A DNA stretch of 64,000 nt. Origin: Microvirga lotononidis. GTDB lineage: Bacteria; Pseudomonadota; Alphaproteobacteria; Rhizobiales; Beijerinckiaceae. Of the stretch, positions 16,988 to 24,803 are shown one piece after another (positions within the stretch are counted from its first letter, which is position 1; the number at the start of each line of letters is the position of its first letter). The notes below the pieces were generated by a model, which worked only from the letters and a program-made list of their open reading frames with translations, was not told where the DNA came from and searched no databases. A program made the translations under genes and the position numbers. The stretch spans positions 1,059,001 through 1,123,000 of the forward strand of contig NZ_CP141050.1 in NCBI RefSeq assembly GCF_034627025.1, read 5' to 3'.

Positions 16988-18193
16988 TCAACTCTTCTGT
17001 TCCAAGTGCGCGGGCACGATCTCCTGCGCTCCCAGGATCGCCGGCTGGTCGTGAGAGAAACTCACTGCAGCGCCACCAACTGGGGCGGACGTCAATAGCG
17101 ATGGCAGTTCCTTCAGCCACGTGGACGGGCCGTCCACCGGCGCGATGGCGACGAGCCGTTCTTCCCTGGCTGGAGGAGAGACGACCTTTGCGTCAGCGGA
17201 TGATGGGGTGCAGGGACCTGCTCCGGGACACACCGGTCGCGTCGCCCGGGCGGGCGCAATCACCCGCTCGAGGCCGGCATAGGCCAGAGCCTCGGGACGG
17301 CTGACCTCACCCAGGGAGATGCCGCGGCGCCACAGAGCGGTGAAGGAGGGGTGCTGCCCGCCATCGGCATAGGTGGTCCGGATGGCCGCCCTGCCCTCCT
17401 CCAGCAACACGGTCATATGGTCGTCTTCCATGGCCCGGTAGGCCAACACCTCTGCTTCCGTGTCCGGGCTTTTGGCCGGTTGGAAGGTGTATCGCCCCGT
17501 TGAAACAATCACGACGAGTTCTTCCCGAGTGGCCTCGAAGCGATCGGAGCCCTCCTTGAGCTGGCGCCAGAACGCAATGTTCGGATCCAGGCGATGCTGA
17601 ACGAGGTTTTCCGCCGTCATGCGAAACGGATAGGCTTGCAGCTGGACGGCCTTCTGGCCGCCCCTGAACGCCTCCCGCATCAGGGCGTAGATCTCCGCCA
17701 TTCCCGCATCCGTCATGGCATAGCAGCCGGCGGAGGAGCAGGTTCCGTGCACCATCAGGGCGGAGCCGGTGGCCCCCTGCGCCCGATCGTAGGCATTGGG
17801 AAAGCCGGTGTCGAAGGAGAGATAGTGCTTGGATTTCGGGTTCATTTGGGAGGCGGTGACGGCATAGAAGCCTTCCGGCGTCTGCCGGTCTCCCTCCTTC
17901 TGCTTGGGACCGAGTTGGCCCGACCAGCGGCAGATGGGGAATGTCTTGAGGTGAAGATAGCGCCCGCTGCTGCTGCGCTTCCAGATTTCGAGCTCCGCCT
18001 CCTTCTTGTAGATGCGGATTAGCATTGGTTCGGCGGGAGCGGTGCTCTTCTCCTTCATCAGAGCCACTGTTGCTGGGGGGAGAGGCGCTTCGTGCTTCGG
18101 ATATCCGGGCGCTGCCTGCGCGACCTGTCCTAGCAGGGCAGCGGCTATGAGAGCCAAGACAGGCAGATGTGACCATCTGAGCATGGAGATCAT
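16988..18193 (-). CDS. YkuD-type L,D-transpeptidase (YafK-like), exported
   Basis: A 401-residue protein with a signal peptide (LPVLALIAAALLGQVAQA) that places it in the periplasm. The YkuD domain spans about residues 55-185; its active site is the HGTCSSAGC motif with H149 and the catalytic C157. The build, including the FPICRWSGQLGPK and EGFYAV blocks, fits the YafK/DpaA-like branch. Such enzymes form or cut L,D linkages in peptidoglycan or release Braun-type links. The long C-terminal region (about 200-401) is low in recognisable motifs. Start at 18193 or 18184; both give the same signal peptide. Confidence 0.85.
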   Translation of the reverse strand: MISMLRWSHLPVLALIAAALLGQVAQAAPGYPKHEAPLPPATVALMKEKSTAPAEPMLIRIYKKEAELEIWKRSSSGRYLHLKTFPICRWSGQLGPKQKEGDRQTPEGFYAVTASQMNPKSKHYLSFDTGFPNAYDRAQGATGSALMVHGTCSSAGCYAMTDAGMAEIYALMREAFRGGQKAVQLQAYPFRMTAENLVQHRLDPNIAFWRQLKEGSDRFEATREELVVIVSTGRYTFQPAKSPDTEAEVLAYRAMEDDHMTVLLEEGRAAIRTTYADGGQHPSFTALWRRGISLGEVSRPEALAYAGLERVIAPARATRPVCPGAGPCTPSSADAKVVSPPAREERLVAIAPVDGPSTWLKELPSLLTSAPVGGAAVSFSHDQPAILGAQEIVPAHLEQKS

Positions 18194-18450
18194 AGGCGGC
18201 TTTCAGTTGTTGGATGAAATGGGCTCTTATGGCGTGAGTAACGGACCGAGACTGCCATTTGCAGGAAATTGCGGCAACACGTGGCTTGCCTCCAGCCCGG
18301 GGGAGCTCAGTGAAAGAGGAGCGGCAAAGAGAAAATTGCCGCCTCGACTCGCCGGACAGGCATGGACAGTTTTGGCGAGTGTCTCCCCGGCTCTCGCGGC
18401 ACGATGCCGTGCAGGATAGCGGGTTGATCGACTGAGCGCTCGGGCGACCG
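18194..18450. other. Intergenic region between the L,D-transpeptidase and an IS66-type fragment
   Basis: About 260 bases without a supported gene. It carries the transpeptidase promoter region and the left breakpoint of the transposase fragment. Confidence 0.4.
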
Positions 18451-18798
18451 TTGAACCCAATCTCTGGTCAACGCACAGGCTACCAGGAGTTCGACACGCT
18501 GCTGGCCCAAGTGGCGCGACGGAAAGCCGAACTGCTGATGGTGCTCGAGCGGCCGGAGATCCCGCTGCACACCAATGCGTCCGAGAACGACCTGCGGGCC
18601 TGGGTGATCAAGCGCAAGATCTCCGGCGGCACCATGAGTGCGGATGGCCGGGTGGCCCGAGATGTGATGCTGGGGCTCTCGAAGACCTGCCGCAAACTCA
18701 GACTGTCGATCTTCGACTATCTTGGCGACCGGCTCGGCCTGAATGGGGATCAGCCGATAATTCGGCCCCTTGCCGACCTCGTCGTCCGGTCAGCCTGA
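18451..18798 (+). pseudogene. IS66-type transposase, C-terminal fragment (second copy)
   Basis: The frame encodes the last ~110 residues of the same IS66-like transposase subfamily as at 2895-3566: RTGYQEFDTLLAQVARRK, then IPLHTNASENDLRAWVIKRK and the conserved RLGLN..PIIRPLADLV end. Homology between the copies starts at RTGYQE, so the upstream part is cut away at about 18470. Residues such as GGAMSADGR versus GGTMSADGR show the copies have diverged. Beyond the stop, the two copies share a further ~40 bases. Confidence 0.7.
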
Positions 18799-19223
18799 GG
18801 CCCCAGGCCCCCCAAACTGCCGCGATGACCTGTCCGGAGCGCCTGAACAGTTAGGCTAAGTCATTGAGGAGCAATGTACCCGGAGCCAGAAGCGAAGCGA
18901 TAGGTCGTTTGCCTACTGGCTGCCTGATGCCTGTTCTCGGTGCATTTTAGTATCGATAATCGCCGCTTATCGTTACTAATGGCCAGTTCTCCGTTTTGGA
19001 CCCTTTCGGAAGAGTGCATCGGTCCCTTCTAGGCCCAAATCGGCTGCGGCTGAGTCTTGGGCTTGCAGGTGTTTGGGAGCCGCTCCTGTTCCGGGCCTGG
19101 GTCTCCCCTCCCCTGCTGGACGCTCTCCGGAATTCCTGCCACGCTGACGCTTCCGGCTCCGGGCCGGACCGAACGAGAGCGCCGCCCTCGCATCAGGCGG
19201 AGCCGCCAGTGGAGAATAGCCTT
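18799..19223. other. Upstream region of the solute-binding protein gene
   Basis: No gene is supported. The frame of the downstream gene is open upstream to 18996, but those codons look non-coding (Arg/Pro/Ser-rich) and the signal peptide begins at 19224. AT-rich stretches around 18945-18985 could hold the promoter. Confidence 0.4.
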
Positions 19224-20813
19224 ATGATCCGAACCAGCGTCGTCATCCCTGCAACGATCCTCCTCGCAGCCGTGTCCACCCCTGTCCTGGCCGCGTCCCT
19301 GCGCTACGCCAACCAAGGCGATCTGAAGTCCCTCGATCCTTATACGCTCAACGAGACCACCACCAACGCCCACCTGGGGCATGTCTACGAGGGTCTGACG
19401 CGGCGCGGGAAGGACCTCGCAGTGCAGCCGTCACTTGCGGAGCGCTGGGAGATTAGCGACGACGGCCTGACTTGGCGCTTCTTCCTGCGCAAGGGCGTCA
19501 AATTTCACAACGGCAACGACTTCAATGCTGACGACGTGATCTTCTCGGCCACCCGGGTCCGCATGAACGGCTCGAACTTCACGACCCGCGTCCCGACCAA
19601 TGCCGAGTTCGTGAAGGTCGATGATTTTACCGTCGACGTGAAGCTCAAAACTCCGAACCCGATCCTGAACTCCCAATGGGACACCTGGTACATAATGGAC
19701 AAGGAATGGGCGGAGGCGAACAGCGCCACCGCTCCGACGCCAGCGGCCGCCACCACGCCGAGCTTCGCGGCGCTGAACGCCAACGGCACAGGACCGTTCA
19801 AGATCGAAAGCCATCAAGCTGGCGTGAAGACGGTCTTCAAGCCGAACCCGGGCTGGTGGGACAAGCCGGAGCACAATCTCGATGAGATCGTGTTTACGCC
19901 CATCGCAAGCGACGCTACCCGGGTCGCCGCGCTCTTGTCGGGCGAGGTTGATGTCATCGAGCCGGTCCCGGTGCAGGACATTGCCCGCGTCAATTCTTCG
20001 CCTAATGCCCAGGTGCTCACCGGGCCCGAGCTCCGGACGATCTTTATTAACATGGACTCGGCCCGCGATGAGCTTCTATTCTCCAACGTGAAGGGCAAGA
20101 ACCCGTTCAAGGACGTGCGGGTTCGGGAGGCATTCTTCAAAGCAATTGACATCAATCTCGTCCGCGACCGCGTCATGCGCGGACTGTCGACCCCGTCGGC
20201 CCTGATGATCGCGCCGGAACTCTTCGTTTACTCGAAGGACTTCGAGCGCCCGAAATACGACCTCGAAGGCGCCAAGAAACTGCTGGCCGATGCCGGCTAT
20301 CCGAATGGGTTCGAAGTCGGCATGGACTGCCCGAATGACCGCTACGTCAACGACGAGGCGATCTGTCAGGCCATCGTTAGTATGCTGGCCCGGGCCGGTG
20401 TGAAGGTGAACCTGACCGCGCAGCCGAAGGCTCTCTACTTCGCGAAAGCCGGCAAGTCCGGCGGCTACACCACATCCCTTTCGCTGCTCGGCTGGACCCC
20501 CGGCACCTTCGACAGCCACAATGTTCTATATGACGTCATGGGCTGCCGCGACGTGCCGGGATCAAGCCGGGGCGAGACCAATTACGGCGGGTACTGCAAC
20601 AAGGAGCTTGATGCTGTGACCGACCAGATCCTGGTCGAAACGGATCCGGAGAAGCGCAATCAGCTGATCAAGACGGCATTTGAGATCGCCACCAAAGACT
20701 ACGGCCATATCCCGCTGCACCAGCAGGCGCTCGCCTGGGGCGTGTCGAAGAAGGTCAAGCTCGTTCAGCGCGCCGACAACCAGCTCCTGTTCTACTGGGC
20801 CAAGAAGGACTAG
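19224..20813 (+). CDS. ABC transporter solute-binding protein, family 5 (peptide/opine type)
   Basis: A 529-residue periplasmic protein with a signal peptide (IRTSVVIPATILLAAVSTPVLAA), then the family 5 signature LKSLDPYTLNETTTNAHLGHVYEGL...LAERWEISDDGLTWRFFLRKGVKFHNG. It should deliver di- or oligopeptides, or other solutes such as glutathione or opines, to an inner-membrane permease. No permease or ATPase gene is beside it; the flanks are an IS66 fragment and non-coding sequence, so it looks like an orphan left by rearrangement or one that works with a transporter elsewhere. The ATG at 19224 has GGAGAATAGC before it. Confidence 0.9.
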   Translation: MIRTSVVIPATILLAAVSTPVLAASLRYANQGDLKSLDPYTLNETTTNAHLGHVYEGLTRRGKDLAVQPSLAERWEISDDGLTWRFFLRKGVKFHNGNDFNADDVIFSATRVRMNGSNFTTRVPTNAEFVKVDDFTVDVKLKTPNPILNSQWDTWYIMDKEWAEANSATAPTPAAATTPSFAALNANGTGPFKIESHQAGVKTVFKPNPGWWDKPEHNLDEIVFTPIASDATRVAALLSGEVDVIEPVPVQDIARVNSSPNAQVLTGPELRTIFINMDSARDELLFSNVKGKNPFKDVRVREAFFKAIDINLVRDRVMRGLSTPSALMIAPELFVYSKDFERPKYDLEGAKKLLADAGYPNGFEVGMDCPNDRYVNDEAICQAIVSMLARAGVKVNLTAQPKALYFAKAGKSGGYTTSLSLLGWTPGTFDSHNVLYDVMGCRDVPGSSRGETNYGGYCNKELDAVTDQILVETDPEKRNQLIKTAFEIATKDYGHIPLHQQALAWGVSKKVKLVQRADNQLLFYWAKKD

Positions 20814-21632
20814 GGATCTGCGGATCGTCGTGTCGTCGGCCCTGCCAGCGCGGCGGGCCGGCATATTCAAGCACGAGGCCTTCTCAGGTGTCTCTAAGCG
20901 GATGAGGAGGCCTCCAGCCCAAATGGAGCGGCCTGATCACGATGATCTGGCACCATCCCATTTGAATGGGTTCCCGGCTTCAAGCCTCGCCCGGATGCAA
21001 CAACTCCCCTCCCCTCTCGGATGACATGGTCGGACCTGGCCTCCGAGCCTGTTGTCAGGGTTTCTGGCCCCACTGTGGCTCACCACTCCTCGCCAGGGTC
21101 CTTAAACGGCATTGTTGCACTAACCTTATGAGACACAATTCATACTGGATTGCCGCGTTTGACAGGTAGAGCATCCTATCGCTTGACACGCTGATGCAGA
21201 GTTCCTGAGTACGGCCAATGGGCCAACAGATGAGGCAGGTATGTGGTCGACTATCGATGTCAGAAGCAGCTAGCGTATCTAACATTCCATGTTGGCCTCC
21301 TCTCAGGTTGATCCGTGGGGATTTCAACTTCCCCTTCTTCGCGTTCTCAAATGAATCAAAAATCTGATTGGCAGTGATCCTCGGGTGCCAACCCACCTTC
21401 GATGCCCGAGAGGTAGCAAGCCCGTAAGCGGTTCCCATACTAGCCGATGTTTTAGACCCGTGGATCTTGGGTCCGCGTCAGCGATGATCAGAGGCTGAGG
21501 TCTCGTAGCGAGTACCTGGCCAACAAGGATACTTGTTTTGAAGCCCTGCAGAACGGTCAAAGGGACCAACGGATGAGGCAGGTATATGTCAGAAAGCCAC
21601 TCTGGGCCGGGACGTTGATTTGATCTAAAGCT
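20814..21632. other. Long non-coding stretch with a duplicated hairpin leader
   Basis: About 820 bases without a convincing gene. The right part contains two imperfect copies, about 345 bp apart, of a minus-strand leader; their hairpins are annotated separately. Shared blocks beyond the hairpin include a GAGAGGAGG ribosome-binding site, a short ATG frame and CCTGCCTCATCYGTTGG. The left part (20814-21180) shows nothing I can name. Confidence 0.4.
21279..21334 (-). promoter_or_regulatory. Leader hairpin copy 1 with ribosome-binding site and three-codon frame
   Basis: On the minus strand, hairpin GGGGAAGTTGAAATCCCC (21317-21334) precedes a strong GAGAGGAGG site and an ATG (21290) whose frame ends after three codons (Met-Glu-Cys-stop, 21279). 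Copy 2, at 21625-21687, keeps the same hairpin, site and a different three-codon frame. The repetition suggests a mobile or regulatory leader rather than a gene start. Confidence 0.45.
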
Positions 21633-21687
21633 TCATTGTTGCCTCCTCTCGAAGCGACATTCTTCTTTTGGGGATTTCAACTTCCCC
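21625..21687 (-). promoter_or_regulatory. Leader hairpin copy 2 with ribosome-binding site and three-codon frame
   Basis: The hairpin GGGGAAGTTGAAATCCCC lies at 21670-21687, followed by GAGAGGAGG and an ATG at 21636 with the frame Met-Lys-Leu-stop ending at 21625. It overlaps the 3' end of the protease-like gene. The flanks of both copies share GAGAAyGCGmAGAA before the stem. Confidence 0.45.
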
Positions 21688-22532
21688 TTCTGCGCATTCT
21701 CAGTTGGATAGAGAATCCATACTTCTACGCTGCGGAAGCCGCAGCCTCTTGTTCGTCGATCTGGTGCAGAACCGAGTACAATGCCCCCATGGAATTGGTG
21801 ATAGATCTTGGCGGCGCGACCGGCCCCAACAAAGGGCATGATCATCTGAGCAGGGACATATGCCCCAACATGGGCCTCCTGGGATCCTAGATCGGCTCCC
21901 ACCAGCACTCCGGCGAGGCATCCCTCATTGTCGACGACGGGACCACCCAGATCGCTTCGGTTCGGATAATCGAAGCAGACGTGGGCTGCGATCGTGTGCT
22001 TGCCCCCAAACGCGGTGTCGGCGCCGTCGCGGAAGTACGTCATCGTCGGGTGGGTGGCGATCCAGCCGGCTTTAAGGACTTGGGGTGGCTCGGTGCCGAG
22101 CGTGCTAAGATTGAGAGTGCTATCCCCGAAGACACCATCGGCATAGCCGATGCGCCATACATGATTTTTGCCATTCATGGCCGCGATGGTGGCAATGTCA
22201 GGATTGGGCCAGCGCTCGATATCATCGCCGCGAACCTGGAGGACGGCGATCGGGAGAACGGGCGTCTCATACACCCAATCGACCCAGTACACTCGCCCGG
22301 TACCGTCCAGAAGGTGGATGCGAAGATCGTGATAGGGGCCAGCCCCTTTCCACTGCTCCCAAGGGAGTTTGATCTTGCCATCTGAGATCGTCGCGAAGGC
22401 ACCGCCGCCGACGTTCGTGGCGAACCCAACGAATGAGCGTTCGCCATTGTAGGGGTGTCTGCAGATCGCAGCGATGCTCCCTTTCAGGGATGCGAGGCCT
22501 TGTTCGGTGAATATGCCAGGATTCTTCGGCAA
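21633..22532 (-). CDS. Trypsin-fold protease-like protein lacking the usual serine
   Basis: A 299-residue protein whose C-terminal half resembles chymotrypsin-fold proteases: an AAHVCFDYPNRSDLGGPVVDNEGCLAGVLVGAD block aligns with the GNSGGPVVD...G.LVGV active-site loop of HtrA-like enzymes. The catalytic serine before GGP is leucine here, so hydrolysis is doubtful. The N-terminal half has short strands and a possible GGAFATI histidine-region equivalent without the histidine. The last ~25 residues come from the repeated leader sequence and may not be native. It lies 76 bp downstream of a Panacea-domain gene on the same strand, suggesting co-expression. The true start is uncertain; an ATG at 22532 is used. 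Confidence 0.55.
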   Translation of the reverse strand: MPKNPGIFTEQGLASLKGSIAAICRHPYNGERSFVGFATNVGGGAFATISDGKIKLPWEQWKGAGPYHDLRIHLLDGTGRVYWVDWVYETPVLPIAVLQVRGDDIERWPNPDIATIAAMNGKNHVWRIGYADGVFGDSTLNLSTLGTEPPQVLKAGWIATHPTMTYFRDGADTAFGGKHTIAAHVCFDYPNRSDLGGPVVDNEGCLAGVLVGADLGSQEAHVGAYVPAQMIMPFVGAGRAAKIYHQFHGGIVLGSAPDRRTRGCGFRSVEVWILYPTENAQKGKLKSPKEECRFERRQQ

Positions 22533-22607
22533 TGGAGCCTCCGTGGGCTTGAACGGGATGAAGCGAGGTGGGCCCGACCATTGATCGGGTCCCAGAGTGC
22601 GGTGGCT

Positions 22608-23093
22608 CTACTGGATGAGCGAAACCTGCCGCGCTTGGGCGGTGAAGTGATGGGCAATCACCGCCTGTGGGATCTCGACGGGGGCGGACATGAGGAAGTG
22701 ATGTTCTTCGGCCACCCGCCGCCACGGTGAGTTTGGACTGTGCGCGAGGAGGCTCAGGCTGGCCTCGGGCAGCCCGGCGTGGCGCTCGTCCACCCATTCG
22801 ATGAGTTCGTGGGTGATCGTGTCCTCATCCGGCACGGCGGGGCACCCCTTGACTTGAACCGGTTCCGTGATCGGAGCATCCCCGTAGGATGACAGCTGAG
22901 TGAACAGGCGACCGAAGATCGGACCCTCGCTCCAGACCTCCGGGGCTTCGGTCAGGAGCGGCTTCCCAAGGATCGGGATCGACCAGCCATAGAGGAGATA
23001 GCAGAGCGTCTGGCTCCGCTTGTGTGTGATACCGCCTGAACTGGCGTGGCGGGCGATCAGCGTGTTTGCGACTGCAATCGGGGGGTATGCCAT
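22608..23093 (-). CDS. Panacea/DUF4065-type protein (putative antitoxin)
   Basis: A 161-residue protein. The N-terminal domain shows the DUF4065/SocA/Panacea pattern: IAVANTLIARHASSGGITHKR, then QTLCYLLYGWSI, and a VWSEGPIFGRLFTQLSSYG block (the usual AWxxGPVxxxLY region). Panacea-domain proteins are antitoxins for many unrelated toxins or adaptors for proteolysis, in the cytoplasm. The C-terminal ~65 residues are variable. The start at 23093 has a GGAG site 9 bases upstream; an ATG at 23123 would add ten residues. The next gene on the strand, a protease-like protein 76 bp away, is the natural candidate for a partner, but that is inference. Confidence 0.7.
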   Translation of the reverse strand: MAYPPIAVANTLIARHASSGGITHKRSQTLCYLLYGWSIPILGKPLLTEAPEVWSEGPIFGRLFTQLSSYGDAPITEPVQVKGCPAVPDEDTITHELIEWVDERHAGLPEASLSLLAHSPNSPWRRVAEEHHFLMSAPVEIPQAVIAHHFTAQARQVSLIQ

Positions 23094-23205
23094 GGTCCGG
23101 GATCTCCATTGAACGGAAGGCAAACGAATGCGGCGCGGGAGGATGCATCCTCCCGCGCTGGTGGTCGGTCCGGCCGACGCGAGATCGTGGCTGTGAGGCT
23201 AGCTC

Positions 23206-23484
23206 TTAGCCGCCGCGACGGTTCCACTCGGCGTTGATCGCCTCGTGCATCGCTGCGCACATGCCGTCCTGATGATCGTCCTGGTTAGCCTTCAACCAGG
23301 TCCGGATTTCTTCATCGGTAGGGGCCGGCTCGATGCTATCACTGATCAGGGCGTCAACGTCGTTGACATCATAGGCGGCCACCGCCCAGCCCCGGCGGCG
23401 CATTTCCTCGAGGGCGAGGCAGAGATCACGGTGGCTGAGTTTTGTCGGATCAAACGGGGATGGGTGCGGGGCGTTCGGGATCAT
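23206..23484 (-). CDS. Small hypothetical protein, possibly the 3' part of a frameshifted gene
   Basis: The 92-residue frame starts MIPNAPHPSPFDPTKLSHRD and continues with an acidic helical domain ending in EWNRRGG. Protein-like sequence in the same frame extends upstream to a TAG at about 23565 (PPEAKGLNEDISLDQDGVQE and LLDRLRQADG), with no start codon before it. This suggests the true gene begins in the overlapping upstream frame and that a single-base shift near 23560-23570 separates the two. Function unknown. Confidence 0.45.
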   Translation of the reverse strand: MIPNAPHPSPFDPTKLSHRDLCLALEEMRRRGWAVAAYDVNDVDALISDSIEPAPTDEEIRTWLKANQDDHQDGMCAAMHEAINAEWNRRGG

Positions 23485-23950
23485 ACCATCCGCCTGCCTC
23501 AGACGGTCGAGTAGTTCTTGAACCCCGTCCTGATCCAGCGAGATATCCTCGTTCAGGCCCTTGGCCTCCGGAGGCTAGGAGATAGACCTCATTCGACCGC
23601 TCGAAGGGCTCTCCCAAGCCGTCCTCATGGTAATGGAAAAGAGCCGCGAGGACCGTGTTCTTGTCCTGCGTGCTGAGCGGATAGAGGAGGAGATCGGCCG
23701 TCGCCCTCTTTGCCTGTGATTTGAGCCGGCGGAGTTCGTGGGGGCGAACGTTGTGAGCTCCGAACTCCTCCGCCGTCTCCTGAGGTGTGTAGATCCCAAT
23801 GTCCACACCCCACTGGAGGAGATGGCCTGCTTCGTTCAGTCCGAGGATTTCACCCTCCTCGAGAGCTTTTACGTCGAGCAACTCTCCCGTCGCGGGGAGG
23901 TGAAGCATCATTCTGGGCAGATTCACGTCGCAGTTCCTTACAGAAGGCAA
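23450..23950 (-). CDS. Hypothetical protein, C-terminus probably altered by a frameshift
   Basis: The frame has 166 codons. Residues 14 to about 130 look genuine (MMLHLPATGELLDVKALEEG, then a helical region with LYPLSTQDKNTVLAALFHYHEDGLGEPF). The tail after EVYLLA turns into Gly/Arg/Pro-rich sequence, while the +1 frame at that point reads as good protein and leads into the next gene. A one-base indel near 23565 would fuse both into one protein of about 220 residues. The start may be at 23950 or at the ATG pair around 23911. Confidence 0.45.
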   Translation of the reverse strand: MPSVRNCDVNLPRMMLHLPATGELLDVKALEEGEILGLNEAGHLLQWGVDIGIYTPQETAEEFGAHNVRPHELRRLKSQAKRATADLLLYPLSTQDKNTVLAALFHYHEDGLGEPFERSNEVYLLASGGQGPERGYLAGSGRGSRTTRPSEAGGWYDPERPAPIPV

Positions 23951-24488
23951 GAGCGCAGAGGTCGAAAGCGGTACGGCAGGCGATTTCCCGTGCCACGGCT
24001 TCGGTCCATTCCGGATCGGTTTTCAGGGTCTTGATCCGCGCAGGCAGCAGTTCCTCCTTGTGCGTTCGAGCCGCCATCAGGGCGTCGTAAGCGATGAGAA
24101 GGGTTTGACGGGGGTCTGCCATGACTGCGGAATCCTGCGGCTGTAAGGCTGGAGATGCTGTGTCCCCTCGATCAGGGGCCTTTGGCCAATTCTCCAGCCT
24201 CCATGGTAGCAGAGGCGGGTAAACCAATCCCGACATGGTCAGTGGTTTTGTATCGGCCGAGCTCGCTGGGCCGGACCCGCATGAAGGACGTGGCCGTGTT
24301 GCCGTTTCAAGGATGTCGGCGCCATCATCGTGGAGCCGAACCCCGAAGTACCCGCGCGTCGCCTTCGGATTCAACGAATAGAACAGCCGCAGGAATCCAG
24401 GCTTCGTGGAGGCCGTCGATCTGGCAAGCTGGCGTGCTTCGAGACGGCGGCTGCCGTCTCGCTCAATGACGCGGTAATGATCCGGCAT
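23850..24488 (-). CDS. Hypothetical protein, possibly two fused small genes
   Basis: A continuous 212-codon frame with two protein-like parts. Residues 1 to about 70 (MPDHYRVIERDGSRRLEARQ...RLFYSLNPKATRGYFGVRL) form one module. Residues 123-212, from an internal ATG at 24122 (MADPRQTLLIAYDALMAART and onward), form a helical second module. The ~50 residues between are Pro/Ser/Trp-rich and could be untranslated spacer that happens to be open. The first ATG follows AGAAAGGAAACACG. The 3' end overlaps the next gene. I recognise no family. Confidence 0.4.
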   Translation of the reverse strand: MPDHYRVIERDGSRRLEARQLARSTASTKPGFLRLFYSLNPKATRGYFGVRLHDDGADILETATRPRPSCGSGPASSADTKPLTMSGLVYPPLLPWRLENWPKAPDRGDTASPALQPQDSAVMADPRQTLLIAYDALMAARTHKEELLPARIKTLKTDPEWTEAVAREIACRTAFDLCALAFCKELRRESAQNDASPPRDGRVARRKSSRGG

Positions 24489-24513
24489 CGTGTTTCCTTT
24501 CTGTCAGACGCGA

Positions 24514-24714
24514 TCAGGCGCACAGGAGCCGCTCGGCGGTGGCCGAGGCGGCTGCGTAGGAGGTGTGGGGGAGGGAGAAGAAGTCGCCCTGGGCCGTCTC
24601 AACCTGGACCACGAAGACGTTACCTTCCGATAGGACGGTTGCGTCCTTTACGTCAGAGCCGAAGGTCTGGATGTTGGCAGCTTCCTGAGACGAAGAACGA
24701 TCGTAACCGGACAT
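24514..24714 (-). CDS. Small hypothetical protein preceded by a hairpin leader
   Basis: A 66-residue protein (MSGYDRSSSQEAANIQTFGS, then a beta-like region VFVVQVETAQGDFFSLPHTS and an Ala-rich helix). It has a good AAGGAGA site 6 bases before the ATG and, further upstream, the hairpin at 24734-24753 related to the repeated leaders at 21.3 and 21.7 kb. Function unknown. Confidence 0.5.
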   Translation of the reverse strand: MSGYDRSSSQEAANIQTFGSDVKDATVLSEGNVFVVQVETAQGDFFSLPHTSYAAASATAERLLCA

Positions 24715-24733
24715 CGTGGCTCTCCTTGATTTT

Positions 24734-24753
24734 GGGGATTTTCAATTCATCCC
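24734..24753 (-). promoter_or_regulatory. Hairpin leader GGGAT/ATCCC upstream of a small gene
   Basis: In the minus-strand transcript GGGATGAATTGAAAATCCC can fold as a 5-bp stem, followed by CAAAA and then AAGGAGAGCCACG before the ATG at 24714. Stem sequence and loop length differ from the copies at 21.3/21.7 kb while pairing is kept, which argues for a structured 5' UTR. Confidence 0.4.
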
Positions 24754-24803
24754 TTTCATCTCGGACTGAGCCTGGAATTCAGATCAGGGGAGTTGGCACT
24801 TCG

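Noticed and set aside
21055..21438. 127-codon minus-strand frame containing ENAKKGKLKSP
   Set aside because: That segment is the translated hairpin leader repeated at 21.67 kb; conservation follows RNA structure and the ribosome-binding site, not this protein frame.
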